A stretch of 25,913 nucleotides of DNA from Ignavibacteria bacterium. Its GTDB lineage: Bacteria; Bacteroidota; Ignavibacteria; Tepidaquicellales; OLB5. Numbering within the stretch: position 1 is the stretch's first letter; every line of letters begins with the position of its first letter. The stretch covers positions 1 through 25,913 of the forward strand of contig JAUQWT010000080.1 in the NCBI GenBank assembly GCA_030835005.1, written 5' to 3'. The position numbers and the translations under genes were made by a program. The notes beneath the pieces were generated by a model. That model had not been told where the DNA came from, did not search any database, and saw nothing but the letters and a program-made list of their open reading frames with translations. This document shows, piece after piece, positions 1 through 7,586 of the stretch.

Positions 1-2
1 GA

Positions 3-122
3 GGAGGCTTTCTGGGGAAGAAGATGAGGTATAAATCTTATGATGAAGTGCAAAGCGGTCCCGCGCTAAGGCGGTACGAAGCAGGCCGCAACCGTATTAA
101 GAGGCACAACAAAAGCCGGTAG
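3..122 (+). CDS. possible 3' end of a rightward gene (partial, unrecognised)
   Basis: An open frame enters from the left edge and runs 39 codons to a TAG at 120-122. The residues are basic and mixed in composition, with many Arg and Lys, and the segment is clearly richer in GC than the ftsZ region beside it. If real, the gene converges on ftsZ. A 39-codon open frame can easily occur by chance, no family was recognised, and an opposing frame (247 down to 38) is also open, so the coding status is doubtful. The alternative is a structured non-coding element. Confidence 0.25.
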   Translation, partial: GGFLGKKMRYKSYDEVQSGPALRRYEAGRNRIKRHNKSR

Positions 123-132
123 TACGCCTCTT
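99..132. other. 7-bp inverted repeat (possible hairpin or weak terminator)
   Basis: AAGAGGC at 99-105 pairs with GCCTCTT at 126-132 across a 20-base loop. On the plus strand the right arm runs into TTTT, so it could be a weak terminator for the partial rightward frame, whose stop codon lies in the loop. The loop is long for an intrinsic terminator. Nothing else was identified in 123-243. Confidence 0.25.
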
Positions 133-243
133 TTCTGCAGGCCAGCCTCGTGACGTCAACCACAATGCATGATTTCATCACTTTACTATAGTGGGTCAGT
201 AATTTTTGAATCAAAATCATATTTTTGTTCTGTGTAAACACGA

Positions 244-1497
244 TCAATCCATTTGCCTTCTTAAGAATGCAGGTTTGTCATCGTTACTGATCTTGAATTC
301 ATCAGAGTTGAAATCAAAATCTTCCAGGTCAAGCTCTTCATTCCTGGTTCTTATCTTCTTCATATCTTCATCGCTCAGCAGGTTGTTCCTGCGTACAGCC
401 GGTATATCATAATTCTGCAATTCCTGCTGTGTGCTCGGGATCTTAACCACATTTGAATCTCTTTCGGTATTCAAAAGGAGGTTCTTTGATTTTACTTCGT
501 CATGCTCCGGGTATGTGTTAGATTGTTTCTGCTGCGCAGAAGTAAAACCGGTTGCAATGATTGTAACAATTACTTCATCCTCAAGCCTTTCATCCGAAAC
601 AACGCCCCAGATAAGTTTGCCGTAATTACATCCTGCGGCCTGTTTAATAAGCTCAGTCATATGCTTCAGATCTGAAATTTTGAAGTTCGGGTCAGCAATA
701 ATATTAAGCAGTATTGATTTTGAACCTGCAATTGATACACCTTCAAGCAGCGGATTATCAATGGCTTCCTGTGTTGCCCTGAGCGCTTTGTTCTCGCCCT
801 TGGCGTAACCAATACCCATTAAAGCATCGCCCATATCTCTCATGATAGTCTTCACATCTGCAAAATCAACATTCACTTTCCCTTTTTTAGTAATGATATC
901 TGATATACCGCGAGTTGCATTGTAGAGCACGTCATCAACTTTCTTAAAGCTGTTTTCAAGTGTAACTTCCTCGCCGAATACCGTCAAAAGCCTTTCATTC
1001 GGAATAACTATGCATGAATCCACTTCCTGCTTAAACCTCTTCAGGCCCTCTTCTGCAATTCTAAGCCTGTCATCACCTTCAAAATCAAACGGCTTTGTGA
1101 CAATTCCAACAACAAGCGCGCCTGTAGCTTTTGCAATTCTTGCAACAGCCGGCCCTCCGCCCGTTCCGGTGCCGCCGCCCATACCGGCGGTAATAAAGAC
1201 CATGTCACATCCCCTTACAACCTGTTCTATTTCTTCACGGCTTTCTTCAACAGCTTTTGCTCCTTTTGTTTCATCCATACCGGCGCCAAGCCCTAGTGTG
1301 GTGTTTCTGCCTATCTGAATCTTGATCTCTGCTTTGCTTCTTTCAAGATCCTGAATATCAGTGTTAAGCGCAATAAAGTCAACGCTATCAAGGCCCTTTT
1401 CGATCATATTATTGATCGCATTGCCTCCTGCGCCCCCTACCCCGATAACTTTGATCTTTGCTCCGTATGTTGCGTCGGTAACAAGTGAAATTGCCAT
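244..1497 (-). CDS. ftsZ: cell division protein FtsZ
   Basis: FtsZ is the tubulin-like GTPase that polymerises at midcell into the cytokinetic ring. The 417-residue product has the N-terminal nucleotide-binding glycine motif (GVGGAGGNA, residues 19-27), the tubulin signature region at 107-116, and the T7 synergy loop NVDFADVK (209-216), which supplies the catalytic aspartates to the neighbouring subunit. A hydrophilic acidic linker follows (about 320-400), then the conserved C-terminal peptide DKPAFLRRQMD that binds FtsA and other partners. The signature reads GGGTGTGGGP, where most FtsZs have Ala, or Ala and Ser, before the Pro. The ATG is preceded by a purine-rich GAAGGAG about 12 bases upstream, so it has its own ribosome site. 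It is the last dcw gene, 108 bp after ftsA, and that spacer is the longest inside the cluster. Confidence 0.98.
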   Translation of the reverse strand: MAISLVTDATYGAKIKVIGVGGAGGNAINNMIEKGLDSVDFIALNTDIQDLERSKAEIKIQIGRNTTLGLGAGMDETKGAKAVEESREEIEQVVRGCDMVFITAGMGGGTGTGGGPAVARIAKATGALVVGIVTKPFDFEGDDRLRIAEEGLKRFKQEVDSCIVIPNERLLTVFGEEVTLENSFKKVDDVLYNATRGISDIITKKGKVNVDFADVKTIMRDMGDALMGIGYAKGENKALRATQEAIDNPLLEGVSIAGSKSILLNIIADPNFKISDLKHMTELIKQAAGCNYGKLIWGVVSDERLEDEVIVTIIATGFTSAQQKQSNTYPEHDEVKSKNLLLNTERDSNVVKIPSTQQELQNYDIPAVRRNNLLSDEDMKKIRTRNEELDLEDFDFNSDEFKISNDDKPAFLRRQMD

Positions 1498-1605
1498 TGT
1501 TGTTTTTTCTCCTTCTCTTTCCCCTAGAAAGGAATCAAGTTTAAGTTATAGATTGAATTAATTAATTTCTTTATTTCAGTGAACGTCATTTATATAAATT
1601 TCTGT

Positions 1606-2871
1606 TTACAGTTCGTCGAACCAGTGCTTGATCCTTTCAAACACATTCTTTAATCCGGGATGTTTCTTTCCTTTTAAGCTCTTCACATTTTTTTTCTGGG
1701 TAAGATATTTCATCCTGTGGAGAATGAGCCCAATACCTGTTGCATAGATCGGGCTTTCAACCTCTTTGATCAATCCACCGCCAATATCCATCGGAACGCC
1801 AAGATTAACTTCAGAGCCAAGTACCTGGGTTGCCAGCTCCCTGGTTCCCCTGAGCAATGATCCGCCGCCAGTTATCACAACACCTGCCGGCAAATAACTT
1901 TCAATCCCGGAGCGTTTTATCTCCTGTCCTGCCAGAACAAATAATTCTTCCATTCTTGCCTGTATGATCCTTGCAATTATGCTCTTTTCTATCTTCAGAG
2001 GTTTTCTTCCCTTTATTCCCTGTATAGTAATTATGTCGTCGTTTATTATTTCACTCACAAGTGCATAGCCGTATTCTTTCTTTATTCTTTCCGCTTCTTT
2101 TTCATCAATACCAAGGGTCTCGCTGATATCATTTGTGACCTGACTCCCCGCAATGCCTATGCCTGCAGTATGTTTTATGACCCCTTTTTTAAATACCGCA
2201 ATGTCTGTAGTTCCGCCGCCGATATCTATCATGGCTACACCAACTTTTTTCTCAGAATCATTAAGCACTGCATAAGAAGATGCAAGCGGCTCAAGGACTA
2301 TGTCATCAATATCAACTCCAACGGACTGAACACAGCTTGATAGATCATCTATCTGTGACACAAGTCCGGTTAGTATGTTTACTTTTGCTTCCATTCTTAA
2401 CCCGAACATACCGATTGGCAGGTCAAATATTCCGTCTTTGCTATCGATAATGAATTCTTGAGGAATAACATCAATGATTTTTTCATCTTTGGAGAGTTTT
2501 AAGCTTTTTGCGCTTTCATAAAGTCTTTCTATATCTTCCTCAGTAATTATCCTGTCCGGATGTGCTATTGCGACTATTCCTTCGGATTGAATGCATCTGA
2601 TATGAGGTCCTGCAATTCCGACCGTAACTGATTTAATGTCAAACCCAGAGCGCTCTTCAGCTTCTTTCAGTGATGCCTTTATGGACTCAAGTGTTTTCCC
2701 AGGGTTAACTACCATTCCGCGGGAAAGTCCGGTTGATGGTGCTTTGCCGACTCCAAGAATGTTCAGCCTGCCATCTTCTCTTACCTGGGCAACTATTGTA
2801 CATATCTTAGTTGTGCCTACATCAAGACCAACTATTATTTCACCCTTATCTGCTGTTTTTTTCTTAGCCAT
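1606..2871 (-). CDS. ftsA: cell division protein FtsA
   Basis: FtsA is the actin-like ATPase that ties FtsZ filaments to the cytoplasmic membrane and recruits later divisome proteins. The 421-residue product opens with the phosphate-1 motif GLDVGTTKICTIV (about residues 15-27). It contains the SHS2/1C region around residues 85-160 and a phosphate-2 motif (MIDIGGGTTDIAVF). The C-terminal 15 residues form an amphipathic helix with Trp and Phe on one face (NVFERIKHWFDEL), the membrane-targeting sequence typical of FtsA. The length is normal for the family. It lies 36 bp after ftsQ and precedes ftsZ, the classical ftsQ-ftsA-ftsZ order. The start is an ATG. Confidence 0.98.
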   Translation of the reverse strand: MAKKKTADKGEIIVGLDVGTTKICTIVAQVREDGRLNILGVGKAPSTGLSRGMVVNPGKTLESIKASLKEAEERSGFDIKSVTVGIAGPHIRCIQSEGIVAIAHPDRIITEEDIERLYESAKSLKLSKDEKIIDVIPQEFIIDSKDGIFDLPIGMFGLRMEAKVNILTGLVSQIDDLSSCVQSVGVDIDDIVLEPLASSYAVLNDSEKKVGVAMIDIGGGTTDIAVFKKGVIKHTAGIGIAGSQVTNDISETLGIDEKEAERIKKEYGYALVSEIINDDIITIQGIKGRKPLKIEKSIIARIIQARMEELFVLAGQEIKRSGIESYLPAGVVITGGGSLLRGTRELATQVLGSEVNLGVPMDIGGGLIKEVESPIYATGIGLILHRMKYLTQKKNVKSLKGKKHPGLKNVFERIKHWFDEL

Positions 2872-2907
2872 TTTACATTAATTACAGTTTAATGATTCAA
2901 AAATTTA

Positions 2908-3726
2908 TTACTGCAGATGATTGTTCTTTGTAACTACAATATCGCTGAATCTCATATCAATATACTTAAACGAACTCATCGGGCGGTAAACCCTAACCTG
3001 CTTCAAGAAAGCGTTGAGCTGTATAAGTTTCTTGTCGATCTCTGTCCTGAGTGTGCTGTTATTAATATCCTTTACGTTACTTATATTTTCATATTTGTCT
3101 TTTCTCAAAAGATTTGAATACTCAATAAAAAATACAGGTGTTGCATCATCACTAGTGAAAAGCGTTATCCTGTTTGAGTCAGTAAAATTTATCTCTGATA
3201 TAAAATTATAAAAGCTCTTATTCAGTTTAATTGACTGGCGGATTATATACTGGGCGATCTTCAGGCATTTCAGATCGTCTTTCCCGTAAGAACCAGTGCC
3301 TAGTTCTTCAGAGAGACCGCTTACTACCGGTAAATCAACATTTGTTTGTTCCTTTTTCAATATGTACATAGTCAGTTGATCATCTACAAGAAATAGTTCT
3401 TTCCCATTTGAGGCTGCCGCAAAAGGATTCTTCTCTGATATCTCTATTTTAATTGTTGCGCCATCCTTTAGTACTACTGTTTTCTTGATATTTGGATGCT
3501 TTGATATTCTTGCCTCTATCATATCCAAAGACAGTGAATTTGAGCAGATTATAGAATCGTTTAATTTTGCGAAATCAAAGATCTCGTCTTTTGATAAAGT
3601 TATATTCCCGGAAACCACAACGTTACGTGTCGTTGATTTATCCTTCCACAGACCTGAAAGCACAATGCTCGAAAAGGCAAATACAATTACAGTAACAAGA
3701 AGCAGAGTTAATTTCCAGTTCTTCAT
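2908..3726 (-). CDS. ftsQ: cell division protein FtsQ/DivIB
   Basis: FtsQ is a bitopic inner-membrane protein that links the early divisome to FtsL/FtsB and regulates septal synthesis. The 272-residue product has a short cytoplasmic start and one transmembrane helix at residues 5-27. A periplasmic POTRA-like segment follows (about 34-105; ends near VVLKDGATIKIEISEKNPFA), then the FtsQ beta domain. The sequence is divergent, so the call rests on topology, the POTRA pattern and position between murB and ftsA. Its ATG overlaps the murB stop in ATGA (3723-3726), implying translational coupling. Confidence 0.9.
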   Translation of the reverse strand: MKNWKLTLLLVTVIVFAFSSIVLSGLWKDKSTTRNVVVSGNITLSKDEIFDFAKLNDSIICSNSLSLDMIEARISKHPNIKKTVVLKDGATIKIEISEKNPFAAASNGKELFLVDDQLTMYILKKEQTNVDLPVVSGLSEELGTGSYGKDDLKCLKIAQYIIRQSIKLNKSFYNFISEINFTDSNRITLFTSDDATPVFFIEYSNLLRKDKYENISNVKDINNSTLRTEIDKKLIQLNAFLKQVRVYRPMSSFKYIDMRFSDIVVTKNNHLQ

Positions 3727-4628
3727 ATTGCCGCACCTTTAAATCCTACGAGCTTAACTTCCATTTCAAGATTGATCCCCGTTTTCTCATGCACAGTATT
3801 TTTGATGATCTTGATCAGCTCTGTTACGTCATTTGCGGTAGCGTTTCCCCTGTTAACTATGAAGTTCGCGTGTTTATCTGATACCATAGCTCCGCCGAAA
3901 ATTTTTCCCTTCAGACCACACTCCTGAATAAGTATTGCGGCTTTATTGTCTTTTGGATTTTTGAATATGCACCCTGCATTTGGCAATTCGACCGGCTGCG
4001 CCTCGTTACGCTGCAGTATAAGTTCTTTTCGCCTTGCCATTAGTTCTTCTTTATTACCGGAAGGCAGGCTGAATTTTCCCTCAAGCACAACTGTTCCTTT
4101 CAGATCAGAATTCCTGTACCTGAAACCACACTCTTCTTTTTTCAATGATAATACAGTTTCTTCTTTGATTACTTTTACTTCCTTTACATAGTCTGATGCT
4201 TCCCCGCCGTAACACCCTGCATTCATAACCAGAGCGCCGCCAATAGATGCCGGAATTCCGGCCAGCATTTCTACTCCTGCATAGCTTTTCTGGATACAGA
4301 AATCAACAAATCTAGCCATTTTTACTCCTGCTCCGGCTATAATATTATCCCCCTCGTGTTTCAAGTAGTTGCAGGAAGTATCCAGATTGATCACAATACC
4401 TCTTATTCCCTCATCACTTATAAGGATATTGCTTCCATTTCCCATTACATAGTATGGAATACTTTGCCTGTTAACATATTTCACTATATTAAGAGTGTCT
4501 TCAGCATCAACCGGCTCGACAAAATAATCCGCATCTCCTCCAATGCGAAAAGTTGTATACCTTGCCAGCGGTTCATTCAAAGTTATCCGCCCTTTAAAAA
4601 CTTTCTGAATTTCAGTTATTGATATCAA
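3723..4628 (-). CDS. murB: UDP-N-acetylenolpyruvoylglucosamine reductase MurB
   Basis: MurB reduces UDP-GlcNAc-enolpyruvate to UDP-MurNAc with NADPH and FAD, the second committed step of peptidoglycan precursor synthesis in the cytoplasm. FAD-binding motifs are clear: TTFRIGGDADYF (25-36), VMGNGSNILISDEG (61-74) and AGIPASIGGALVMNAG (123-138). The C-terminal substrate domain has RYRNS (170-174) and NAGCIFKNP (217-225). The proton-donor serine of characterised MurBs aligns with Cys220 here (codon TGC at 3971-3969). At 301 residues without the extra Tyr-loop domain it resembles type II MurB. The start is TTG, whose bases form TTGA with the murC stop (4625-4628); the next in-frame Met lies about 60 residues in, beyond the first FAD motif, so TTG must be used. 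Confidence 0.96.
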   Translation of the reverse strand: MISITEIQKVFKGRITLNEPLARYTTFRIGGDADYFVEPVDAEDTLNIVKYVNRQSIPYYVMGNGSNILISDEGIRGIVINLDTSCNYLKHEGDNIIAGAGVKMARFVDFCIQKSYAGVEMLAGIPASIGGALVMNAGCYGGEASDYVKEVKVIKEETVLSLKKEECGFRYRNSDLKGTVVLEGKFSLPSGNKEELMARRKELILQRNEAQPVELPNAGCIFKNPKDNKAAILIQECGLKGKIFGGAMVSDKHANFIVNRGNATANDVTELIKIIKNTVHEKTGINLEMEVKLVGFKGAAI

Positions 4629-6004
4629 CTATTATTGACTGATTTAAGCTTTTCAACAAATTCATTACAAAGATTTGTAACATCACCTGCGCCCTGGAAC
4701 ACTATTACATCATTGTCTTTCATATTCTCAAAAAGCATATTCACAATTGCCTGCCTGTCTTGTACAAGCTTTGCGTTTTTATTGAACTTAACCAATTCAT
4801 CATAGATAAGTTCGCTGCTTACACCTTCAATCGGTTTTTCTCTCGCAGGGTAGATATCCATTAACAAGACCTCATCTGATATGGATAATGCCTGTGCAAA
4901 TTCTTTATGAAAATCTCTGGTTCTAGAATACAAATGCGGCTGGAAAACAGTTATTATCCTGCCCTTTGTCATTTCTGTCAAACCACTTAAGCTGGCAAAT
5001 ACCTCCACGGGATGGTGAGAATAATCGTCATACACTTTTATACCGTTTCTTTCATATTTAAGCTGAAGTCTTCTGTCAACTGTCCTGAACTCACTTATGC
5101 TCTCTTTGAATATATCAAGAGGAATCTCCAATACCTTAGAAACTGCAAAACATGCTGCTGAATTAAGAGCATTATGCTTCCCTATCATATTCAGCTGAAT
5201 ATCATTGTATGAACTGTGAGAATTCAATATTGAAAAGTTGAGCCTGTTATTTTTTGTATTATAATCGATTATCTTCAGGTAATTTTTTTCATCAAATCCG
5301 TATGATATCTTCTCGCGGTTTATTGAATTTATGAAACTCTTAATGTTATCGTCATCTCCGCAGAAGATCATATATGCTCCGTATTTTGATCTGTCGCAGA
5401 ATAACCTGAAAGTTTCTTTTATATCTTCAAGATCCTTATAAATATCAAGATGGTCTTCATCAATATTCGTAATTACGGTAACATTGGGCCTTAGTGCCAG
5501 GAAAGATCTGTCGTATTCATCTGCTTCAACAACAGCAAACTTGCCGCTGCCAAACCTGGAAGCTCCCCCATCAAAAAGCTGAACGTTTCCACCGACAAAT
5601 ATCAGCGGGTCAAGCCCTGCATCTACCAATAATTTACCAATCATTGCTGTCGTTGTAGTCTTGCCATGAGTACCGGATACTGCAATCAAATACTTATCAT
5701 TTACTATCTCTCCAAGCATTTCGGCTCTCCTGATTGTGTTTATTCCCAGTTCTTTTGCTCTTATCATTTCAGGATTATCGCTCTTTACTGCAGAGGAGTA
5801 TACAACCAAGTCAATTTTGGAGTCAATATTATCAGCTGCATGACCTATAAATATACCTGCTCCAAGCTCTTTCAGCCTTTTTGTGATCGCAGTTTCAGTC
5901 ATATCTGAACCAAAAACCCGGCTGCCGCTATTCAGGCAATATTCTGCAAGGCCGCTCATACCTATTCCGCCTATTCCTATGAAATGAATGCTGTCTTTTT
6001 TCAT
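4625..6004 (-). CDS. murC: UDP-N-acetylmuramate--L-alanine ligase MurC
   Basis: MurC is the ATP-dependent ligase that adds L-Ala to UDP-MurNAc, the first amino acid of the stem peptide. From the ATG at 6004 the N-terminal Rossmann motif is HFIGIGGIGMSG (residues 7-18) and the ATP loop is SGTHGKTTTT (110-119). The Mur central-domain signatures VVEADEYDRSF and NIDEDHLD and the C-terminal DDYSHHP motif are present. An in-frame TTG at 6025, one base after the preceding gene's stop, would add seven residues. That arrangement is used elsewhere in this cluster (rsmH), so the exact start is uncertain. The 3' end overlaps murB by 4 bp. Confidence 0.97.
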   Translation of the reverse strand: MKKDSIHFIGIGGIGMSGLAEYCLNSGSRVFGSDMTETAITKRLKELGAGIFIGHAADNIDSKIDLVVYSSAVKSDNPEMIRAKELGINTIRRAEMLGEIVNDKYLIAVSGTHGKTTTTAMIGKLLVDAGLDPLIFVGGNVQLFDGGASRFGSGKFAVVEADEYDRSFLALRPNVTVITNIDEDHLDIYKDLEDIKETFRLFCDRSKYGAYMIFCGDDDNIKSFINSINREKISYGFDEKNYLKIIDYNTKNNRLNFSILNSHSSYNDIQLNMIGKHNALNSAACFAVSKVLEIPLDIFKESISEFRTVDRRLQLKYERNGIKVYDDYSHHPVEVFASLSGLTEMTKGRIITVFQPHLYSRTRDFHKEFAQALSISDEVLLMDIYPAREKPIEGVSSELIYDELVKFNKNAKLVQDRQAIVNMLFENMKDNDVIVFQGAGDVTNLCNEFVEKLKSVNNS

Positions 6005-6026
6005 TAATACTTTTTTTGGTATCAAT

Positions 6027-6485
6027 TTAATTAACCGCTGCCGGATGTTTAATTTTCAGGAATTCGTTTATAAGCTCACCGCCTCGTTCAAAATCGTTAG
6101 CTCTTATTCTGAGCTGTTTCCTTCGGTTTTTTAGTTTCAGCTTAATTATTCTGTAAGTCATTTCTTCATCTTTTTTTCTGCGCCTGCCTATCTTTACGTT
6201 AATAATATCACTGAACAAAACTTCCCTGCTGCCAAATTTATTTTTGAATTCGATCCTGTCTGCCTTCAGAATGATCATTGGAGCACGAATAATATTAATA
6301 ATGACAATAAACAAGAATATCACTATAAAGATTATCAATATGTAGAAGATTGGATCGTTATAAAGCAGTTTGAAACTCTCCCCGATTGTTCCGCGGAAGA
6401 GTACATATGCCGTAAAAAATAAAAGGTATATTACCAGCGACTGGTAATAAAAGTCCATTCTATGTTTGTGAACTTTCTGGTCCAT
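6027..6485 (-). CDS. two-TM membrane protein with C-terminal PH-like domain, inserted in dcw
   Basis: The 152-residue product has two hydrophobic helices, about residues 16-30 and 44-68, followed by a basic, beta-rich cytoplasmic segment (about 70-146). The pattern MIILKADRIEFKNKFG...VLFSDIINVKIG...YRIIKLKLKNRRKQLRI, ending in a helix (GGELINEFLKIK), resembles bacterial PH-like domains (bPH/DUF304 type). This is a pattern judgement, not a search result. The ATG follows the murG TAA with no gap, and murC starts within 1-22 bp of its stop, so it is made with MurG and MurC. It is not a standard dcw gene. Its location suggests a role at the inner face of the membrane near lipid II synthesis, but no function can be assigned. 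It is also too short and lacks motifs for FtsB, Ddl or other known dcw genes. Confidence 0.8.
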   Translation of the reverse strand: MDQKVHKHRMDFYYQSLVIYLLFFTAYVLFRGTIGESFKLLYNDPIFYILIIFIVIFLFIVIINIIRAPMIILKADRIEFKNKFGSREVLFSDIINVKIGRRRKKDEEMTYRIIKLKLKNRRKQLRIRANDFERGGELINEFLKIKHPAAVN

Positions 6486-7586
6486 TTAGTTTTTAGAATT
6501 ACTTACAAGATCAATCAGCATTGCTGCAATTTTCGAAGCCGCTTTTTGATCTGCGAACTGCTTTATATTACTTTTCATTAAAGCAAGCTTGTTTTCATCC
6601 TCAATCAGCGATAGAATTGAGTGTTCAAGCTTTTCATCTAATTCATTATCAAGGATCATTTCAGCTGCATTTTTTTTCACTAAAGCCTCTGCATTCTTTT
6701 GCTGATGATTCTCTGAAGCAAGCGGGAATGGCACAAATACTGCCGCAATACCGAATGAAGCAAGTTCCATTATGGTTGAGATACCTGAACGGCAAATCAC
6801 AAGATCCGCTGCCGAATATGCTTTATCGATTTCATTTATGTATTTCAATACTCTTATATTCTTGTTCCCCGTAACTGCATTCGAAATATTCTCATAATCA
6901 TTGTCTCCCGTCTGCCAGATGATTTGTATTCCCCTTGAGCAGATATTTTTGAAACACTTGAGAAGAGCATTATTGATTGATTGAGCTCCCTGACTACCCC
7001 CAAAGACAAGAAGGGTCTTTCTTGATGCATCAAGCTCGAAGAATGCCAAAGATTCCGATTTCCCGTAATTTTTTAGATTCTCTCTTACAGGATAAGACAT
7101 CACTTCTACATTATCTTTCCTTTTCAGGAATTTCTTCGTGTCTTCAAAATTTACTATGACCTTATCTGCCTTTGGTGAAATCAGTTTTACAGTAACACCC
7201 GGATAAAGATTACCTTCTTCAATTACAGTGGGTATTCGTAATTTTGCGGCAGATCTCAACACCGGCCCCGAAACATAGCCGCCTGTTCCGAACACGAGCT
7301 CAGGCTTAAAATCTTTCAGTATTTTTGCAGAATCTTTCAGTGCTTTTATAATTTTGAATGCTGTTAAGAAATTCTTGATACTCAGGCTTCTTTTGAATCC
7401 GCTTATTTCTATTGTCTCAAGTTTGTACCCGTTCTGAGGAATAATCTTTTCTTCAATTCTTCCTTTTGCCCCTATAAATTTGATCTCTATTTTGTCGTTA
7501 AGCCTTTTTAACTCATCTGCAATTGCAATTGCAGGATAAATATGTCCGCCTGTTCCTCCGGCAGCAAAAATTATCCTGTTAATCAT
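6486..7586 (-). CDS. murG: UDP-GlcNAc:lipid I N-acetylglucosaminyltransferase MurG
   Basis: MurG is the peripheral membrane GT-B glycosyltransferase that converts lipid I to lipid II. From the ATG at 7586 the glycine loop GGTGGH (10-15) begins the acceptor domain. A second Gly-rich loop FGGSQGAQSIN and the donor-site region CRSGISTIMELASFGIAAVFVPFPLASENHQQKNA are clear. About 366 residues is normal for the family. An ATG at 7595 would add three residues; both lie inside the end of ftsW, giving an overlap of 8-17 bp. The frame stays open further upstream, but that extension lies in ftsW and resembles nothing in MurG. The TAA is followed directly by the next gene's ATG. Confidence 0.97.
   Translation of the reverse strand: MINRIIFAAGGTGGHIYPAIAIADELKRLNDKIEIKFIGAKGRIEEKIIPQNGYKLETIEISGFKRSLSIKNFLTAFKIIKALKDSAKILKDFKPELVFGTGGYVSGPVLRSAAKLRIPTVIEEGNLYPGVTVKLISPKADKVIVNFEDTKKFLKRKDNVEVMSYPVRENLKNYGKSESLAFFELDASRKTLLVFGGSQGAQSINNALLKCFKNICSRGIQIIWQTGDNDYENISNAVTGNKNIRVLKYINEIDKAYSAADLVICRSGISTIMELASFGIAAVFVPFPLASENHQQKNAEALVKKNAAEMILDNELDEKLEHSILSLIEDENKLALMKSNIKQFADQKAASKIAAMLIDLVSNSKN

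Noticed and set aside
38..247. 69-codon leftward frame overlapping the end of ftsZ
   Set aside because: It starts within the ftsZ stop region, has a Leu/Arg-rich odd composition, no recognisable family and no ribosome site.
6521..6874. 117-codon plus-strand frame antisense to murG
   Set aside because: It is fully opposite conserved MurG motifs; a coding shadow.
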